This document shows, one piece after another, positions 8,091 through 16,933 of a DNA stretch of 53,459 nt. Under the pieces are notes generated by a model. It was not told the origin of the DNA. It searched no databases and was given only the letters and a program-made list of their open reading frames with translations. The position numbers were made by a program, and so were the translations under genes. Numbering within the stretch: position 1 is the stretch's first letter; each line of letters starts with the position of its first letter. The DNA comes from Actinomycetota bacterium (lineage in GTDB: Bacteria > Actinomycetota > Thermoleophilia > Gaiellales > Gaiellaceae): assembly GCA_005885245.1 (NCBI GenBank), contig VAWR01000055.1, positions 1 through 53,459 on the forward strand. Direction: 5' to 3'.

Positions 8091-8665
8091 AGGAAGGCAA
8101 GCGGCTCCGCGACTACGGCCTCCAGACGGAGCGGCTGCTCTGGCCGGAGAAGGGACCCGGGGTGTTCGAGCAGGAGGTCGCAGCGATCGAGCAGGCGGTC
8201 GGGCTCACCACGCTCGCGAAGGCGGTCGCCTGGGCCCAGACGAAATCGATGTGGCCGGACACGTTCGGTCTCGCCTGCTGCGCGATCGAGATGATGTCGA
8301 TCGTCTCGTCCCGTTACGACATCGCCCGCTTCGGGATGGAGGCGTTTCGCTCGTCGCCACGACAGGCCGACCTCTTGATCGTCTCGGGCCGCGTCGTGCA
8401 CAAGATGGCGGCGCCGCTGCGGCAGGTCTACGACCAGATGCTCGAGCCGAAGTGGGTGATCGCGATGGGGGCGTGCGCCAGCTCGGGCGGGATGTTCAAC
8501 AACTACACGACGCTGCAGGGCGTGGACAAGATCGTCGCCGTCGACGTGCACGTCCCCGGCTGTCCGCCACGGCCCGAAGCGCTGATGGAAGGCATCGTCC
8601 GCCTGCACGAGAAGGTCGTGGCCGGGGTTCCTCCCGCGTACGAGATCCGCGGAGTCTCCTCCTGA
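8081..8665 (+). CDS. nuoB: NADH-quinone oxidoreductase subunit B
   Basis: 194 aa. This subunit carries the terminal N2 [4Fe-4S] cluster next to the quinone site. Ligands seen: tandem C66-C67 in [11 protein letters not shown]132 in GACASSGG and C161 in VPGCPPRP. The last codons form CTGA with the start of nuoC, indicating translational coupling. Confidence 0.97.
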   Translation: MAIEEGKRLRDYGLQTERLLWPEKGPGVFEQEVAAIEQAVGLTTLAKAVAWAQTKSMWPDTFGLACCAIEMMSIVSSRYDIARFGMEAFRSSPRQADLLIVSGRVVHKMAAPLRQVYDQMLEPKWVIAMGACASSGGMFNNYTTLQGVDKIVAVDVHVPGCPPRPEALMEGIVRLHEKVVAGVPPAYEIRGVSS

Positions 8666-9207
8666 ACTACAACCGCGTGCCCGGGCTCGTCGAGGTCCTC
8701 GAGGCGCACGGCGAGACGACGCTCGTCGTCGACACGCCGCGCCTCCTCGAGGCGGCACGTCATCTCAGGGACGAGCTCGGCTTCGACTTCCTGTCGGACA
8801 TCGCAGCAACCGACTATCTCGGCTGGGACTCCAAGGACGTTTCCGGCTACATCGGCACGCCTGCAGGACGCGACCTCAACAAGCCGTCCACGCAGGGCCA
8901 TCAGCGGCTCCCACGGCCCAAGGCGCGACGCTTCTCGCTCAGCTACCACCTGCTGGGGATGCGCGAAGGCGCACCGCGGGTCCGGCTGCAGGCCTGGGTG
9001 GACGACGGCGAGCCGGTGCAGAGCCTGGTGTCGGTCTGGCCGACCGCCGATTGGCACGAACGCGAGGCCTGGGATCTGATGGGGATCCGCTTCGACGGGC
9101 ACCCCAACCACCGGCGCATCCTCATGGACGACGACTGGGAGGGGCATCCGCTGCGCAAGGACTATCCGATCGGCGGCGAGCCGGTGCGTTTTTCGGGGGA
9201 GGAGTAG
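8662..9207 (+). CDS. nuoC: NADH-quinone oxidoreductase subunit C (probable CTG start)
   Basis: About 181 aa. The conserved 30-kDa subunit motif [24 protein letters not shown] and [11 protein letters not shown] are present. No ATG precedes the conserved region. The best start is CTG 8662: it overlaps the nuoB stop as CTGA and has GGAG 7 nt upstream. The alternative GTG 8677 has no ribosome-binding site. It is a hydrophilic connecting-module subunit, and its stop overlaps the GTG of nuoD (TAGTG). Confidence 0.92.
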   Translation: MNYNRVPGLVEVLEAHGETTLVVDTPRLLEAARHLRDELGFDFLSDIAATDYLGWDSKDVSGYIGTPAGRDLNKPSTQGHQRLPRPKARRFSLSYHLLGMREGAPRVRLQAWVDDGEPVQSLVSVWPTADWHEREAWDLMGIRFDGHPNHRRILMDDDWEGHPLRKDYPIGGEPVRFSGEE

Positions 9208-10469
9208 TGGCGCTCGCCCCCGAGCGGCCTCGGATCTACGAGGGCTCGCGCATACCGTCGCCCATCCCGAGTGTCCTCGAGCTCTCCAACGCGCTGAGGT
9301 CCTCGCAGGACGTCCTCACGGTCAACTTCGGACCGAACCATCCCTCGACGCACGGAGTGCTGCGACTCGTCGTCGACCTGCACGGCGAGGAGGTGGTGGG
9401 CCTCGCCGCGGTGGTCGGCTATCTGCACACCGGGTTCGAGAAGAACATGGAGCAGAAGAGCTGGTGGAAGGCGATCACCTACGCGCCCCGCATCGACTAC
9501 GTCTCCTTCCAGAACAACGAGCTCGTGTTCGTGCTCGCCGTCGAGAAGCTGCTGCAGATCGACGTCCCGCCGCGCGCGACCTGGATGCGCATGCTGCTTG
9601 CCGAGCTCAACCGCATCCACTCGCATCTGGTGTGGCTCGGAACGGCCGCGCTGGAGCTCGGTGCGATCTCCATGTTCTGGTACTGCTTCCGCGAGCGCGA
9701 CCGCATCCTGGATTTGTTCGAGCTCGTCGCGGGCTTCCGGATGCACACGCGGTACTTCCAGGTAGGCGGCCTCGCCGAGGACATTCCGCCGGGTTTCTTC
9801 GACGAGTGCGCGAAGTTCGTCGAGCTGATGCCGCACGCGATCGACGACTACGAGTCGCTCGTCGATCGAAACCAGATCTGGCTCGAGCGGACGCAGGGAA
9901 TCGGCCTGCTCTCCCGCGCGGACGCGATCGCGCTCGGCCAGTCCGGCCCCGTGCTGCGGGGCTCGGGCGTCGACTGGGATCTTCGCCGGGCGCAGCCCTA
10001 CCTCGCCTACGACCAGGTCGACTTCCGCGTGCCCGTGTACCAGGAGGGCGACGTCTACGCCCGCTATCGCGTCCGCATGGAGGAGATGCGCGAATCGGTG
10101 CGGATCGTCGACCAGGCGCTGAGGCGCTTGCCGGGCGGAGCCTGGATCGCGGACGACCGCAAGGTCGTGTTGCCCCCACGGGAAGAGCTCCACACGTCGA
10201 TGGAATCCCTCATCCACCACTTCAAGATCGTCACCGAGGGCTTCAGTGTTCCCGAAGGAGAGGTCTACGTCACGGTCGAGTCTCCCCGCGGCGAGCTTGG
10301 TTGCTATGTCGTCTCGGACGGCGGGCCCAGACCCTGGCGGGTCAAGTTCCGCGCGCCGTCATTCGTCGCGCTCGAGGCGACGGCGACGTGCATGAGGCAG
10401 GCTCTCGTCGCGGATTTGATCGCCATCGTCGGCTCGCTCGACACGGTCATGGGCGAGGTCGACCGGTGA
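9207..10469 (+). CDS. nuoD: NADH-quinone oxidoreductase subunit D
   Basis: About 420 aa from GTG 9207, with GGGGGAGGAG just upstream. The 49-kDa subunit forms the quinone-binding cavity with NuoB. Visible hallmarks: FGPNHPSTHGVLRL, GYLHTGFEKNME, RIDYVSFQNNE and the C-terminal SPRGELGCYVVSDGGPRPWR. The soluble connecting module lies on the cytoplasmic face. Stop overlaps nuoE as GTGA. Confidence 0.97.
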   Translation: MALAPERPRIYEGSRIPSPIPSVLELSNALRSSQDVLTVNFGPNHPSTHGVLRLVVDLHGEEVVGLAAVVGYLHTGFEKNMEQKSWWKAITYAPRIDYVSFQNNELVFVLAVEKLLQIDVPPRATWMRMLLAELNRIHSHLVWLGTAALELGAISMFWYCFRERDRILDLFELVAGFRMHTRYFQVGGLAEDIPPGFFDECAKFVELMPHAIDDYESLVDRNQIWLERTQGIGLLSRADAIALGQSGPVLRGSGVDWDLRRAQPYLAYDQVDFRVPVYQEGDVYARYRVRMEEMRESVRIVDQALRRLPGGAWIADDRKVVLPPREELHTSMESLIHHFKIVTEGFSVPEGEVYVTVESPRGELGCYVVSDGGPRPWRVKFRAPSFVALEATATCMRQALVADLIAIVGSLDTVMGEVDR

Positions 10470-10933
10470 CCACGTATTACGACGAGGTGCAAGAGCTCAA
10501 GCAGCGCTACCCCGACCGGCGCTCGGCCGTGCTCCCCGCGCTTCGGCTCGCCCAGGCGAAGCACGGCCACCTGTCCACGGATGCGCTCCGCGAATGTGCG
10601 GAGGCAATCGGCACGACCCCAGCGTACTGCGAGGCGGTCGCGTCCTTCTACGACATGTTCCATCTCGCGCCTGTCGGCCGGCACCTGGTCGAGGTGTGCA
10701 CGAACATCTCCTGCGCGCTCGTGGGCGCGCGGCAGGTCCTCGAGGCCTTCGAGCAGGAGCTCGACGTCACCGCAGGCGAGACGACGGAGGACGGCGCGGT
10801 GACGCTGCGGCCGATCGAGTGCCTCGGCGGCTGCGGCTGGGCGACGATCGTCGCCGTCGACCACGGTTACCGGACACACGTGCAACCCGACGACGTCCCC
10901 GGGATCGTCCAGGAGCTCCGCGATGGCGACTGA
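10466..10933 (+). CDS. nuoE: NADH-quinone oxidoreductase subunit E
   Basis: About 155 aa from GTG 10466 (GTGA overlap with nuoD). Thioredoxin-like [2Fe-2S] subunit (N1a) of the NADH-input module. Ligands fit C78, C83 (VCTNISC) and C119, C123 (CLGGC). The N-terminal helical bundle (LPALRLAQAKHGHLS) is present. Overlaps nuoF by 11 bp. Confidence 0.96.
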   Translation: MTTYYDEVQELKQRYPDRRSAVLPALRLAQAKHGHLSTDALRECAEAIGTTPAYCEAVASFYDMFHLAPVGRHLVEVCTNISCALVGARQVLEAFEQELDVTAGETTEDGAVTLRPIECLGGCGWATIVAVDHGYRTHVQPDDVPGIVQELRDGD

Positions 10934-12254
10934 CAGCAAGCGGATCGTCCTCGCCGGCGTGGACGAGCACGACCTGACGAAGCTCGCCGACTACGAGTCG
11001 ATCGGCGGGTACAGCGCGCTGACAAAGGCCCGCGCGATGACGCCTCAGGCCGTGACCGACGAGGTGATCGCCTCGGAGCTGCGGGGGCGCGGCGGCGCGT
11101 TCTTTCCGACCGGACGGAAATGGTCGTTCGTCCCGAAGCCGGATCAGAACCCGAATCCGCACTACCTCGTGGTCAACGCTGACGAGTCCGAACCGGGGAG
11201 CTTCAAGGACAACGAGATCATGGCGCGTGTACCGCACCGCTTCTTCGAGGGGTGCCTGATCGCCGCGCACGCCGTCGAGTCGCGACACATCTTCGTGTAC
11301 ATCCGCGGCGAGTACACCGGGCCCTACGAGGTGCTCGTCTCGGCGTTGGAGGAGCTCGAGACTCGCCCCGACCTGCGCGGCGACGTCACGATCGTCGTCC
11401 ACCGCGGGGCGGGCGCGTACATCTGCGGCGAGGAGACGGCGCTGCTCGAGTCACTCGAAGGCAAGCGGGGGCAGCCGCGGACGAAGCCGCCGTTTCCCGC
11501 CGTCCAGGGTCTGTACGCATCGCCGACCGTCGTGAACAACGTCGAGACGCTCGCCACGGTGCCGGCGATCATCGAGCTGGGCGGCGCGGAGTACGCGAAG
11601 CTCGGCGTTCCTGACTCGCGTGGTACTCGCGTCGTCTCGATCTCGGGCCACGTCGAGCGTCCGGGCAACTACGAGATCGAGAACGGGCTCAGCATGCGCG
11701 AGCTCATCTACGGGCTCGGCGGAGGCATCCCGAACGGCCGGACGCTGAAGGCGGTCATTCCCGGCGGCTCGTCGACCGTCATCCTCAGAGGCGACGAGAT
11801 CGACGTCGGTTACGACTTCACCTCCCTGTTGAAGCTCAACACCGCGATGGGCTCGGCGGGCGTCATTGCTCTCGACGACCGCTGCTGCATGGTGCAGCTC
11901 GGCATCCGCGTCTCCGAGTTCTACGAGCACGAGTCCTGCGGCAAGTGCACACCGTGCCGCGAGGGAACCCGCTGGATGACGCAGATCCTCCGCAGGCTCG
12001 AGTCGGGCGAGGCGGTCCAGTCGGAGCTCGACCTCCTCCTCGACGTCTGCGACCGGATCAACGGCAAGTGCCTCTGCCCGCTCGGCGAGACGGCCGCGAT
12101 CGCGGTGGCCAGCTACGTGGACAAATTCCGCGCCGAGTTCCAGGCGCACATCGACGAAGCCGGTTGTCCGTTCGGCGACTCGTCGCCGCTGCACGACGTG
12201 CCGGCGCCCGTCTCCCTCCATGCGTCGAGCCCGGCGGCGGCGGAGTTCGTATGA
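10923..12254 (+). CDS. nuoF: NADH-quinone oxidoreductase subunit F
   Basis: 443 aa. NADH- and FMN-binding subunit, with the N3 [4Fe-4S] cluster. The FMN/NADH loop reads GRGGAFFPTGRKW (about residues 55-67), with Phe where most homologues have Gly (GRGGAGFPTG). Also seen: NADESEPGSFKD and GAGAYICGEETALLESLEG. Cluster ligands are C339, C342 and C345 in CGKCTPCREG and a later Cys near 383-385. A 115-nt gap with palindromes separates it from nuoG. Confidence 0.97.
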   Translation: MATDSKRIVLAGVDEHDLTKLADYESIGGYSALTKARAMTPQAVTDEVIASELRGRGGAFFPTGRKWSFVPKPDQNPNPHYLVVNADESEPGSFKDNEIMARVPHRFFEGCLIAAHAVESRHIFVYIRGEYTGPYEVLVSALEELETRPDLRGDVTIVVHRGAGAYICGEETALLESLEGKRGQPRTKPPFPAVQGLYASPTVVNNVETLATVPAIIELGGAEYAKLGVPDSRGTRVVSISGHVERPGNYEIENGLSMRELIYGLGGGIPNGRTLKAVIPGGSSTVILRGDEIDVGYDFTSLLKLNTAMGSAGVIALDDRCCMVQLGIRVSEFYEHESCGKCTPCREGTRWMTQILRRLESGEAVQSELDLLLDVCDRINGKCLCPLGETAAIAVASYVDKFRAEFQAHIDEAGCPFGDSSPLHDVPAPVSLHASSPAAAEFV

Positions 12255-12369
12255 GCCACGTGATCGGACTTTGTGGCTCAGAGCCACTTGCACGGAGCGA
12301 CCACGTTCCGCGCGCGGCGGAATCGCGAGCCCACGGGGTTTGTGGCTCAGAGCCACAAGGTGGGAGACG
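12253..12369. repeat. Palindrome array between nuoF and nuoG
   Basis: Two exact copies of GTGGCTCAGAGCCAC lie at 12273-12287 and 12342-12356; the second extends to a 9-bp arm (TTGTGGCTC/GAGCCACAA). A lone half-site GAGCCAC at 12253-12259 starts in the nuoF stop codon. There is no T-tract. This is one of only two sizeable gaps in an otherwise overlapped operon. Another copy lies at 47051-47075. Confidence 0.75.
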
Positions 12370-14517
12370 GTGAGTACGCCCGAGACCGTCACGCTCACGA
12401 TCGACGGGGTCTCCGTCGAGGTGCCGAGGGGGACTGGGCTCGTCGAGGCGGCACTGGCAGCCGGGATCGAGATCCCCGTCTTCTGCTACGAGCCGCGGCT
12501 CGGCGCGCCCGTTGGTGCCTGCCGCATGTGCCTCTGCCAGGTAGAGCCCGGACCGCCCAAGCCGCAGGCCGCCTGCACGCTGACGGCGCAGGACGGGATG
12601 GTCGTCCGGACCGCGCTGACCTCGCCCGTCGCCGCCGAGGCGCAGAACGCAACGCTCGAGTTCATCCTCGTCAACCACCCGCTCGACTGTCCCGTGTGCG
12701 ACAAGGGCGGGGAGTGCCCCCTGCAGGACCTCACGTTCCGCTACGGGCCCGGAAACACGCGCATGACGTTTCCGAAGCGCACCTTCGAAAAGCCGATTCC
12801 GGTTTCGCCGCTGATCGCCCTCGATCGCGAGCGCTGCATCCTCTGCTACCGCTGCACACGCTTCAGCGAGGTCGTGGCGGAAGACGGTCAGCTCGTCGCG
12901 GTCAACCGCGGCGCCGGCTCGATGATCGCCACCTTCGACGACGAGCCCTACCGCGCGCCGTTCAGCGGGAACGTCGTCGAGCTCTGCCCGGTCGGCGCTC
13001 TGACCTCGACGACGTACCGTTTCGAAGCCCGGCCCTGGGAGATCCAGGACGTCCCCACGGTGTGCGGGATGTGCCCCGTCGGCTGCAACGTCAACGCCAC
13101 GACCCGGGAGGGCAAGGTCAAGCGCATCCTCTCCCGTAACCATCCCGAGGTCGACGACGGGTGGCTCTGCGACAAGGGTCGCTTCGCCTACGGCCACCTC
13201 CATGCGCAGGACCGGTTGCGCGATCCGCTGCTGCGCGTGCGGCGGCGAGGCTTCGAGGAGGTTTCGTGGGAGCGCGCACTCGACGAGGCGGAGCGCCTGC
13301 TGCGCGAGGCGGCCGGCCGGATCGTCACGGCGCTGTCCGGTTCGGAGACCGTCGAGCAGGCGTACGCGCTCGCCAAGCTCCTGCGCCAGGGCCTCGACGC
13401 GCATGCCGCGGTCTTCTGCGAGGAGATCTCCGATGCGCTCGATGCGTTCCGCGTGCCGCTGTCGGCGATCCGCGACGCCGATCTGGTCGCAGTCCTCGGC
13501 GATGCACCGGTCGTCGAGCGTGCGCCGATCGTCGACCTCTGGATCAAGGATGCGCGCCGCAGAGGCGCACGCGTGCTCCACGAGCTCGACGAGGGAGCCG
13601 TTCAGAGCGCCGACCGGGCGATCCTCGTCTGGTGCGGCCCCGGCGGCCACGGCGGCGCGACGGTCGCAGCTCTGGCGCAGCGCCTGGGCGCGGCCGGCGC
13701 CTTCTACCTCCCCGAGACCGCGAACGGACGCGGTGTCTGCGACGCCTGGGCGGCGGCCGCCGACGTCGAGCCGACGAACCCCGAGCCGACGAACCCCGAG
13801 CCGATCGGGCTCCTGATCGTGTCCGGAGACGAGGCAGCCGCGAACCCGGACGTCCGCGCGCTCGCCGAGCAGGCGGAGCGCGTCCTCGTCGTCTCGATGT
13901 TCCACGGTGTCGCAGCAGGATGGGCGGATCTCGTCTTGCCGGGTACGAGCTATCTCGAGCGCGACGGCACGTACGTGAACCTCGAAGGGCGTGTACAGCG
14001 CCTTCGCCGCGCCGTGATCCCACCCGCACCCGATGAGCTCGCCTGGCTGTCGAAGCTGGCGGAGCGCTTCGGGGTCGAGATCCAGCCCTACCCCTCCGCG
14101 GTCTTCGAGGAGGTCTCGGGGATCGCCTTCGGCGGCATTCCGTTCGGAGAGATCGGAGAACGCACCCCCCTCCCGGCCGCAACCACCGAGCCGGCCGCGG
14201 CGGCAGTCGAAGCACCGCCGCCGGCAGCCGCAGCCGACGGCGGGCTGCGCCTCGTGCGCTATCGCGCGCTCTTCTCCGGTCCAGCGGTCGAACGGATACC
14301 CGAGCTGCAGTTCCAGCGGCCGCGGCCCGAGATCGAGCTCGCCGAGGCGGATGCACGATCCCGCAGCATTCGCGGCGGCGACGAGATCACGATCCGCTCC
14401 AACGGAACCTCGGTCAGGTTGCGCGCGCGCCTCAGCCGAGAGCTGCGCGCGGGAGTCCTGCGCGTCCCGGAGGAGTACGCAGGCGACCTGCAACCCACGG
14501 TGGAGATCCAAACGTGA
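12370..14517 (+). CDS. nuoG: NADH-quinone oxidoreductase subunit G
   Basis: About 715 aa from GTG 12370, with GGGAGA upstream. Cluster ligands in order: [2Fe-2S] C39, C51, C54, C69; N5-type H-x3-C-x2-C-x5-C (HPLDCPVCDKGGEC); N4-type CILCYRC; and the N7 motif CGMCPVGC with a fourth Cys in GWLCDKGRF, so N7 is retained. The C-terminal half is a degenerate molybdopterin-oxidoreductase fold with an Ala/Pro-rich insert (TTEPAAAAVEAPPPAAAA). A 15-bp tandem repeat at 13768-13803 encodes repeated EPTNP. Stop overlaps nuoH as GTGA. Confidence 0.95.
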   Translation: MSTPETVTLTIDGVSVEVPRGTGLVEAALAAGIEIPVFCYEPRLGAPVGACRMCLCQVEPGPPKPQAACTLTAQDGMVVRTALTSPVAAEAQNATLEFILVNHPLDCPVCDKGGECPLQDLTFRYGPGNTRMTFPKRTFEKPIPVSPLIALDRERCILCYRCTRFSEVVAEDGQLVAVNRGAGSMIATFDDEPYRAPFSGNVVELCPVGALTSTTYRFEARPWEIQDVPTVCGMCPVGCNVNATTREGKVKRILSRNHPEVDDGWLCDKGRFAYGHLHAQDRLRDPLLRVRRRGFEEVSWERALDEAERLLREAAGRIVTALSGSETVEQAYALAKLLRQGLDAHAAVFCEEISDALDAFRVPLSAIRDADLVAVLGDAPVVERAPIVDLWIKDARRRGARVLHELDEGAVQSADRAILVWCGPGGHGGATVAALAQRLGAAGAFYLPETANGRGVCDAWAAAADVEPTNPEPTNPEPIGLLIVSGDEAAANPDVRALAEQAERVLVVSMFHGVAAGWADLVLPGTSYLERDGTYVNLEGRVQRLRRAVIPPAPDELAWLSKLAERFGVEIQPYPSAVFEEVSGIAFGGIPFGEIGERTPLPAATTEPAAAAVEAPPPAAAADGGLRLVRYRALFSGPAVERIPELQFQRPRPEIELAEADARSRSIRGGDEITIRSNGTSVRLRARLSRELRAGVLRVPEEYAGDLQPTVEIQT

Positions 14518-15503
14518 GGGAGGTCTGGTGGATCTCCCTGATCAAGGCCGCTGTGATCGTGAACCTGATCATGGTCGCGTTCGCCTACACGACCTGGCTC
14601 GAGCGGAAGCTGCTCGGCCGCATGCAGAACCGCTACGGCCCGAACCGCGCCGGCCCCTTCGGCCTGCTCCAGCCGTTCGCCGACCTGATCAAGCTCGTCC
14701 GCAAGGAGAGCTTCTTCCCGTCCGCCGCACACGAGTCGCTCTACATCGCCGCGCCCATCGCCTCGATGTTCACCGCCCTCGCCGCTTTCGCCGTGATCCC
14801 CTTCGGGGCCGGCTGGAAGATCTGGCACTACCACGTCGACGGAGAGATCGCGAACGTCTCGATCGCGCTGATCCTGATCTTCGCCCTCGGATCGATCGGG
14901 GTCTACGGCGCGATCGTCGGCGGCTGGGCCTCGCAGTCGAAGTTCGCGCTGCTCGGCTCGATGCGGACCTGCGCGCAGCTCGTCTCGTACGAGGTGTCCC
15001 TTGCGCTTTCGGTGCTCGGCGTCGTCCTGATGGGCCAATCGCTCAACCTCGTCGACATCGTGAACAAGCAGGGCGCGACGATCTGGTTCTTCATTCCGCA
15101 ATTCGCCGGACTGCTCGTCTTCCTCTTCGCGATGATCGCGGAGACGAGCCGACCGCCTTTCGACCTCCCCGAGGCAGACACGGAGCTGGTCGCCGGCTAC
15201 CACACCGAGTACGGCGGCATGCGCTGGGGGCTCTTCCAGACCGCCGAGTACATCAACCTGATCACGCTTTCCGCTCTGGCGGTGACGCTCTTCTTCGGCG
15301 GTTGGCACGGGCCGTACGCGCCGCTCGGACCAGTCTGGTTCCTGCTGAAGGTCTTCGTGTTCGTCTCGGCGTTCATCTGGATCCGCGCCTCCGTGCCGCG
15401 GCTTCGATACGACCAGCTGATGCGCTTCGGCTGGAAGGTCCTGCTCCCGGTGGCGACGATCAACGCCGTCATCACCGCCCTCCTGGTGGTCTGGGTCTCA
15501 TGA
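14514..15503 (+). CDS. nuoH: NADH-quinone oxidoreductase subunit H
   Basis: 329 aa from GTG 14514. Eight or so membrane helices. This subunit links the quinone cavity to the proton channels. Hallmarks: WLERKLLGRMQNRYGPNRAGPFGLLQPFADLIKL and the acidic loop AETSRPPFDLPEADTELVAGYHTEYGG. A 73-nt gap follows before nuoI. Confidence 0.97.
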   Translation: MREVWWISLIKAAVIVNLIMVAFAYTTWLERKLLGRMQNRYGPNRAGPFGLLQPFADLIKLVRKESFFPSAAHESLYIAAPIASMFTALAAFAVIPFGAGWKIWHYHVDGEIANVSIALILIFALGSIGVYGAIVGGWASQSKFALLGSMRTCAQLVSYEVSLALSVLGVVLMGQSLNLVDIVNKQGATIWFFIPQFAGLLVFLFAMIAETSRPPFDLPEADTELVAGYHTEYGGMRWGLFQTAEYINLITLSALAVTLFFGGWHGPYAPLGPVWFLLKVFVFVSAFIWIRASVPRLRYDQLMRFGWKVLLPVATINAVITALLVVWVS

Positions 15504-15558
15504 GCGTCGCTCGCCTTAGGCTCGCTCCCTTCTTTAGATCACGACCTTCCCCCGCTCG

Positions 15559-15579
15559 TCGGCCGGAGAACGGCCGATG
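15559..15579 (+). promoter_or_regulatory. Hairpin enclosing the nuoI ribosome-binding site and start
   Basis: TCGGCCG-GAGAA-CGGCCGA is a 7-bp perfect stem. Most of the Shine-Dalgarno sequence (GGAGAA) is the loop, and the A of the nuoI ATG closes the stem. It sits in the 73-nt H-I gap and could restrict nuoI translation. The rest of the gap shows nothing definite. Confidence 0.45.
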
Positions 15580-16074
15580 AGCCCGCAACCCACGGACAGC
15601 GTCAAGGGCTTCGCCGTCACCTTCCGGCAGCTCTTCAAGAAGCCGATCACGCAGCAGTACCCCGAGTACAAGCGGCCGGTCTACCCGCGCTTCCGGGGAC
15701 GACACCGCCTGCACCGGCACGAAAACGGTCTCGAGAAGTGTGTCGGCTGCTCCCTCTGCGCGGCGGCGTGTCCCGCGGACTGCATCCGGGTCGTGGCGGA
15801 GGAGAACACCGCGGAGAACCGTGTCTCGCCGGGGGAGCGCTACGCGCGCATCTACGAGATCAACATGAGCCGCTGCATCTTCTGCGGCTATTGCGAGCTC
15901 GCCTGTCCGTTCGACGCGATCACGCTCGGCAACGACTACGTTATTTCGGAGTACTCGCGCGACGACCTGATCTACACGAAGGACATGCTGCTCGCCGAGC
16001 CGATCAAGCTAGTTCCGGTGGCCGACCGCGACCTCTACGACACGCCGATCCCGTACTACAAGGAGCACGCGTGA
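15577..16074 (+). CDS. nuoI: NADH-quinone oxidoreductase subunit I
   Basis: 165 aa. Eight-iron ferredoxin-like subunit with N6a and N6b. The two motifs are [12 protein letters not shown] and [12 protein letters not shown]. An amphipathic N-terminal segment precedes them. The stop overlaps nuoJ as GTGA. Confidence 0.97.
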   Translation: MSPQPTDSVKGFAVTFRQLFKKPITQQYPEYKRPVYPRFRGRHRLHRHENGLEKCVGCSLCAAACPADCIRVVAEENTAENRVSPGERYARIYEINMSRCIFCGYCELACPFDAITLGNDYVISEYSRDDLIYTKDMLLAEPIKLVPVADRDLYDTPIPYYKEHA

Positions 16075-16628
16075 TCGTCGCCACAGTAGGCAACGTGCTC
16101 GTCTGGGCGGTGTGGATCGTGGCAGCGTTCGCCTGCCTCGGTTCGGGTGTCGCCGTCGTCTCCTTCTCGAACCCGTTCTACTCCGCGCTGGCGCTGATCG
16201 GGAACCTCGGCTCGCTGGCCGTTCTCTATCTGCTGCTCTCCTCCGAGTTCGTCGCGGCCGCCCAGGTGCTCGTCTACGCCGGTGCCGTGATGGTCATGTT
16301 CCTCTTCGTCATCGCCTACATCGGCCCCCGCACAGAATCGCCCTGGGCGGGCGGCCCGAGCTGGCAGGCGGTCGGAGCGGTGCTGGCGGCCTCCGCACTG
16401 CTCGTCGAGATCATCGTCGTGATCGGATTGAAGGCAGGCGGACGGCTTGCGCACTCCCATCACATCGGTGGCTCCTTCGGCAGTCCGAGCTACGTCGGGA
16501 GGCTTTTCCTGAGCGACCACCTGCTCGCCTTCGAGATCACCTCGATCGTGCTGCTCGTCGCCGCAATCGGCGGCGTCATCCTCGGCGCGCATTCACGGCG
16601 GGCCACCGACGAGGTGCCGCCGCTTTGA
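16071..16628 (+). CDS. nuoJ: NADH-quinone oxidoreductase subunit J
   Basis: About 185 aa from GTG 16071. Five predicted helices. The motif [26 protein letters not shown] is the conserved third helix, with the pi-bulge region. Membrane arm subunit. Stop overlaps nuoK as TGATG. Confidence 0.95.
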   Translation: MIVATVGNVLVWAVWIVAAFACLGSGVAVVSFSNPFYSALALIGNLGSLAVLYLLLSSEFVAAAQVLVYAGAVMVMFLFVIAYIGPRTESPWAGGPSWQAVGAVLAASALLVEIIVVIGLKAGGRLAHSHHIGGSFGSPSYVGRLFLSDHLLAFEITSIVLLVAAIGGVILGAHSRRATDEVPPL

Positions 16629-16933
16629 TGGGCCCCGGGACAGCGTGGTACCTCTCGGTCGCCGGTTTCCTGTTCGCGGTCGGCTCGCTCGGCGTGCTGA
16701 TCCGCCGCAACCCGCTGATCGTGCTGCTCTCGCTCGAGATCATGCTCAACGGCGCGAACCTCGCGCTGATCACGTTCGCCCGGCACCTGGACAGCGGTGA
16801 CGGGCAGATCTTTGCGCTTGCGGTGATGGCGGTCGCGGCGTCAGAGGTCGTCGTCGGACTCGGACTGATCGTCGCCCTGAACCGAAAGCGCGTCCCCCTC
16901 GACGTCGACCGGCTGAGCAGCCTGCGCGGGTAA
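16628..16933 (+). CDS. nuoK: NADH-quinone oxidoreductase subunit K
   Basis: 101 aa, three helices. Conserved Glu residues for proton translocation are in LLSLEIMLNGANL and in AVAASEVVVGLGLIVAL. ATG 16628 overlaps the nuoJ stop; an in-frame TTG lies just before it. The stop TAA overlaps the nuoL ATG. Confidence 0.96.
   Translation: MGPGTAWYLSVAGFLFAVGSLGVLIRRNPLIVLLSLEIMLNGANLALITFARHLDSGDGQIFALAVMAVAASEVVVGLGLIVALNRKRVPLDVDRLSSLRG

Noticed and set aside
7993-8661. Upstream extension of the nuoC frame
   Set aside because: It only shadows nuoA and nuoB; NuoC homology begins near 8680.
12058-14511. Long open frame (about 800 codons) antisense to nuoG
   Set aside because: High-GC codon-position artefact: no family resemblance, arginine/aspartate-rich low-complexity sequence, and the sense strand is clearly nuoG.
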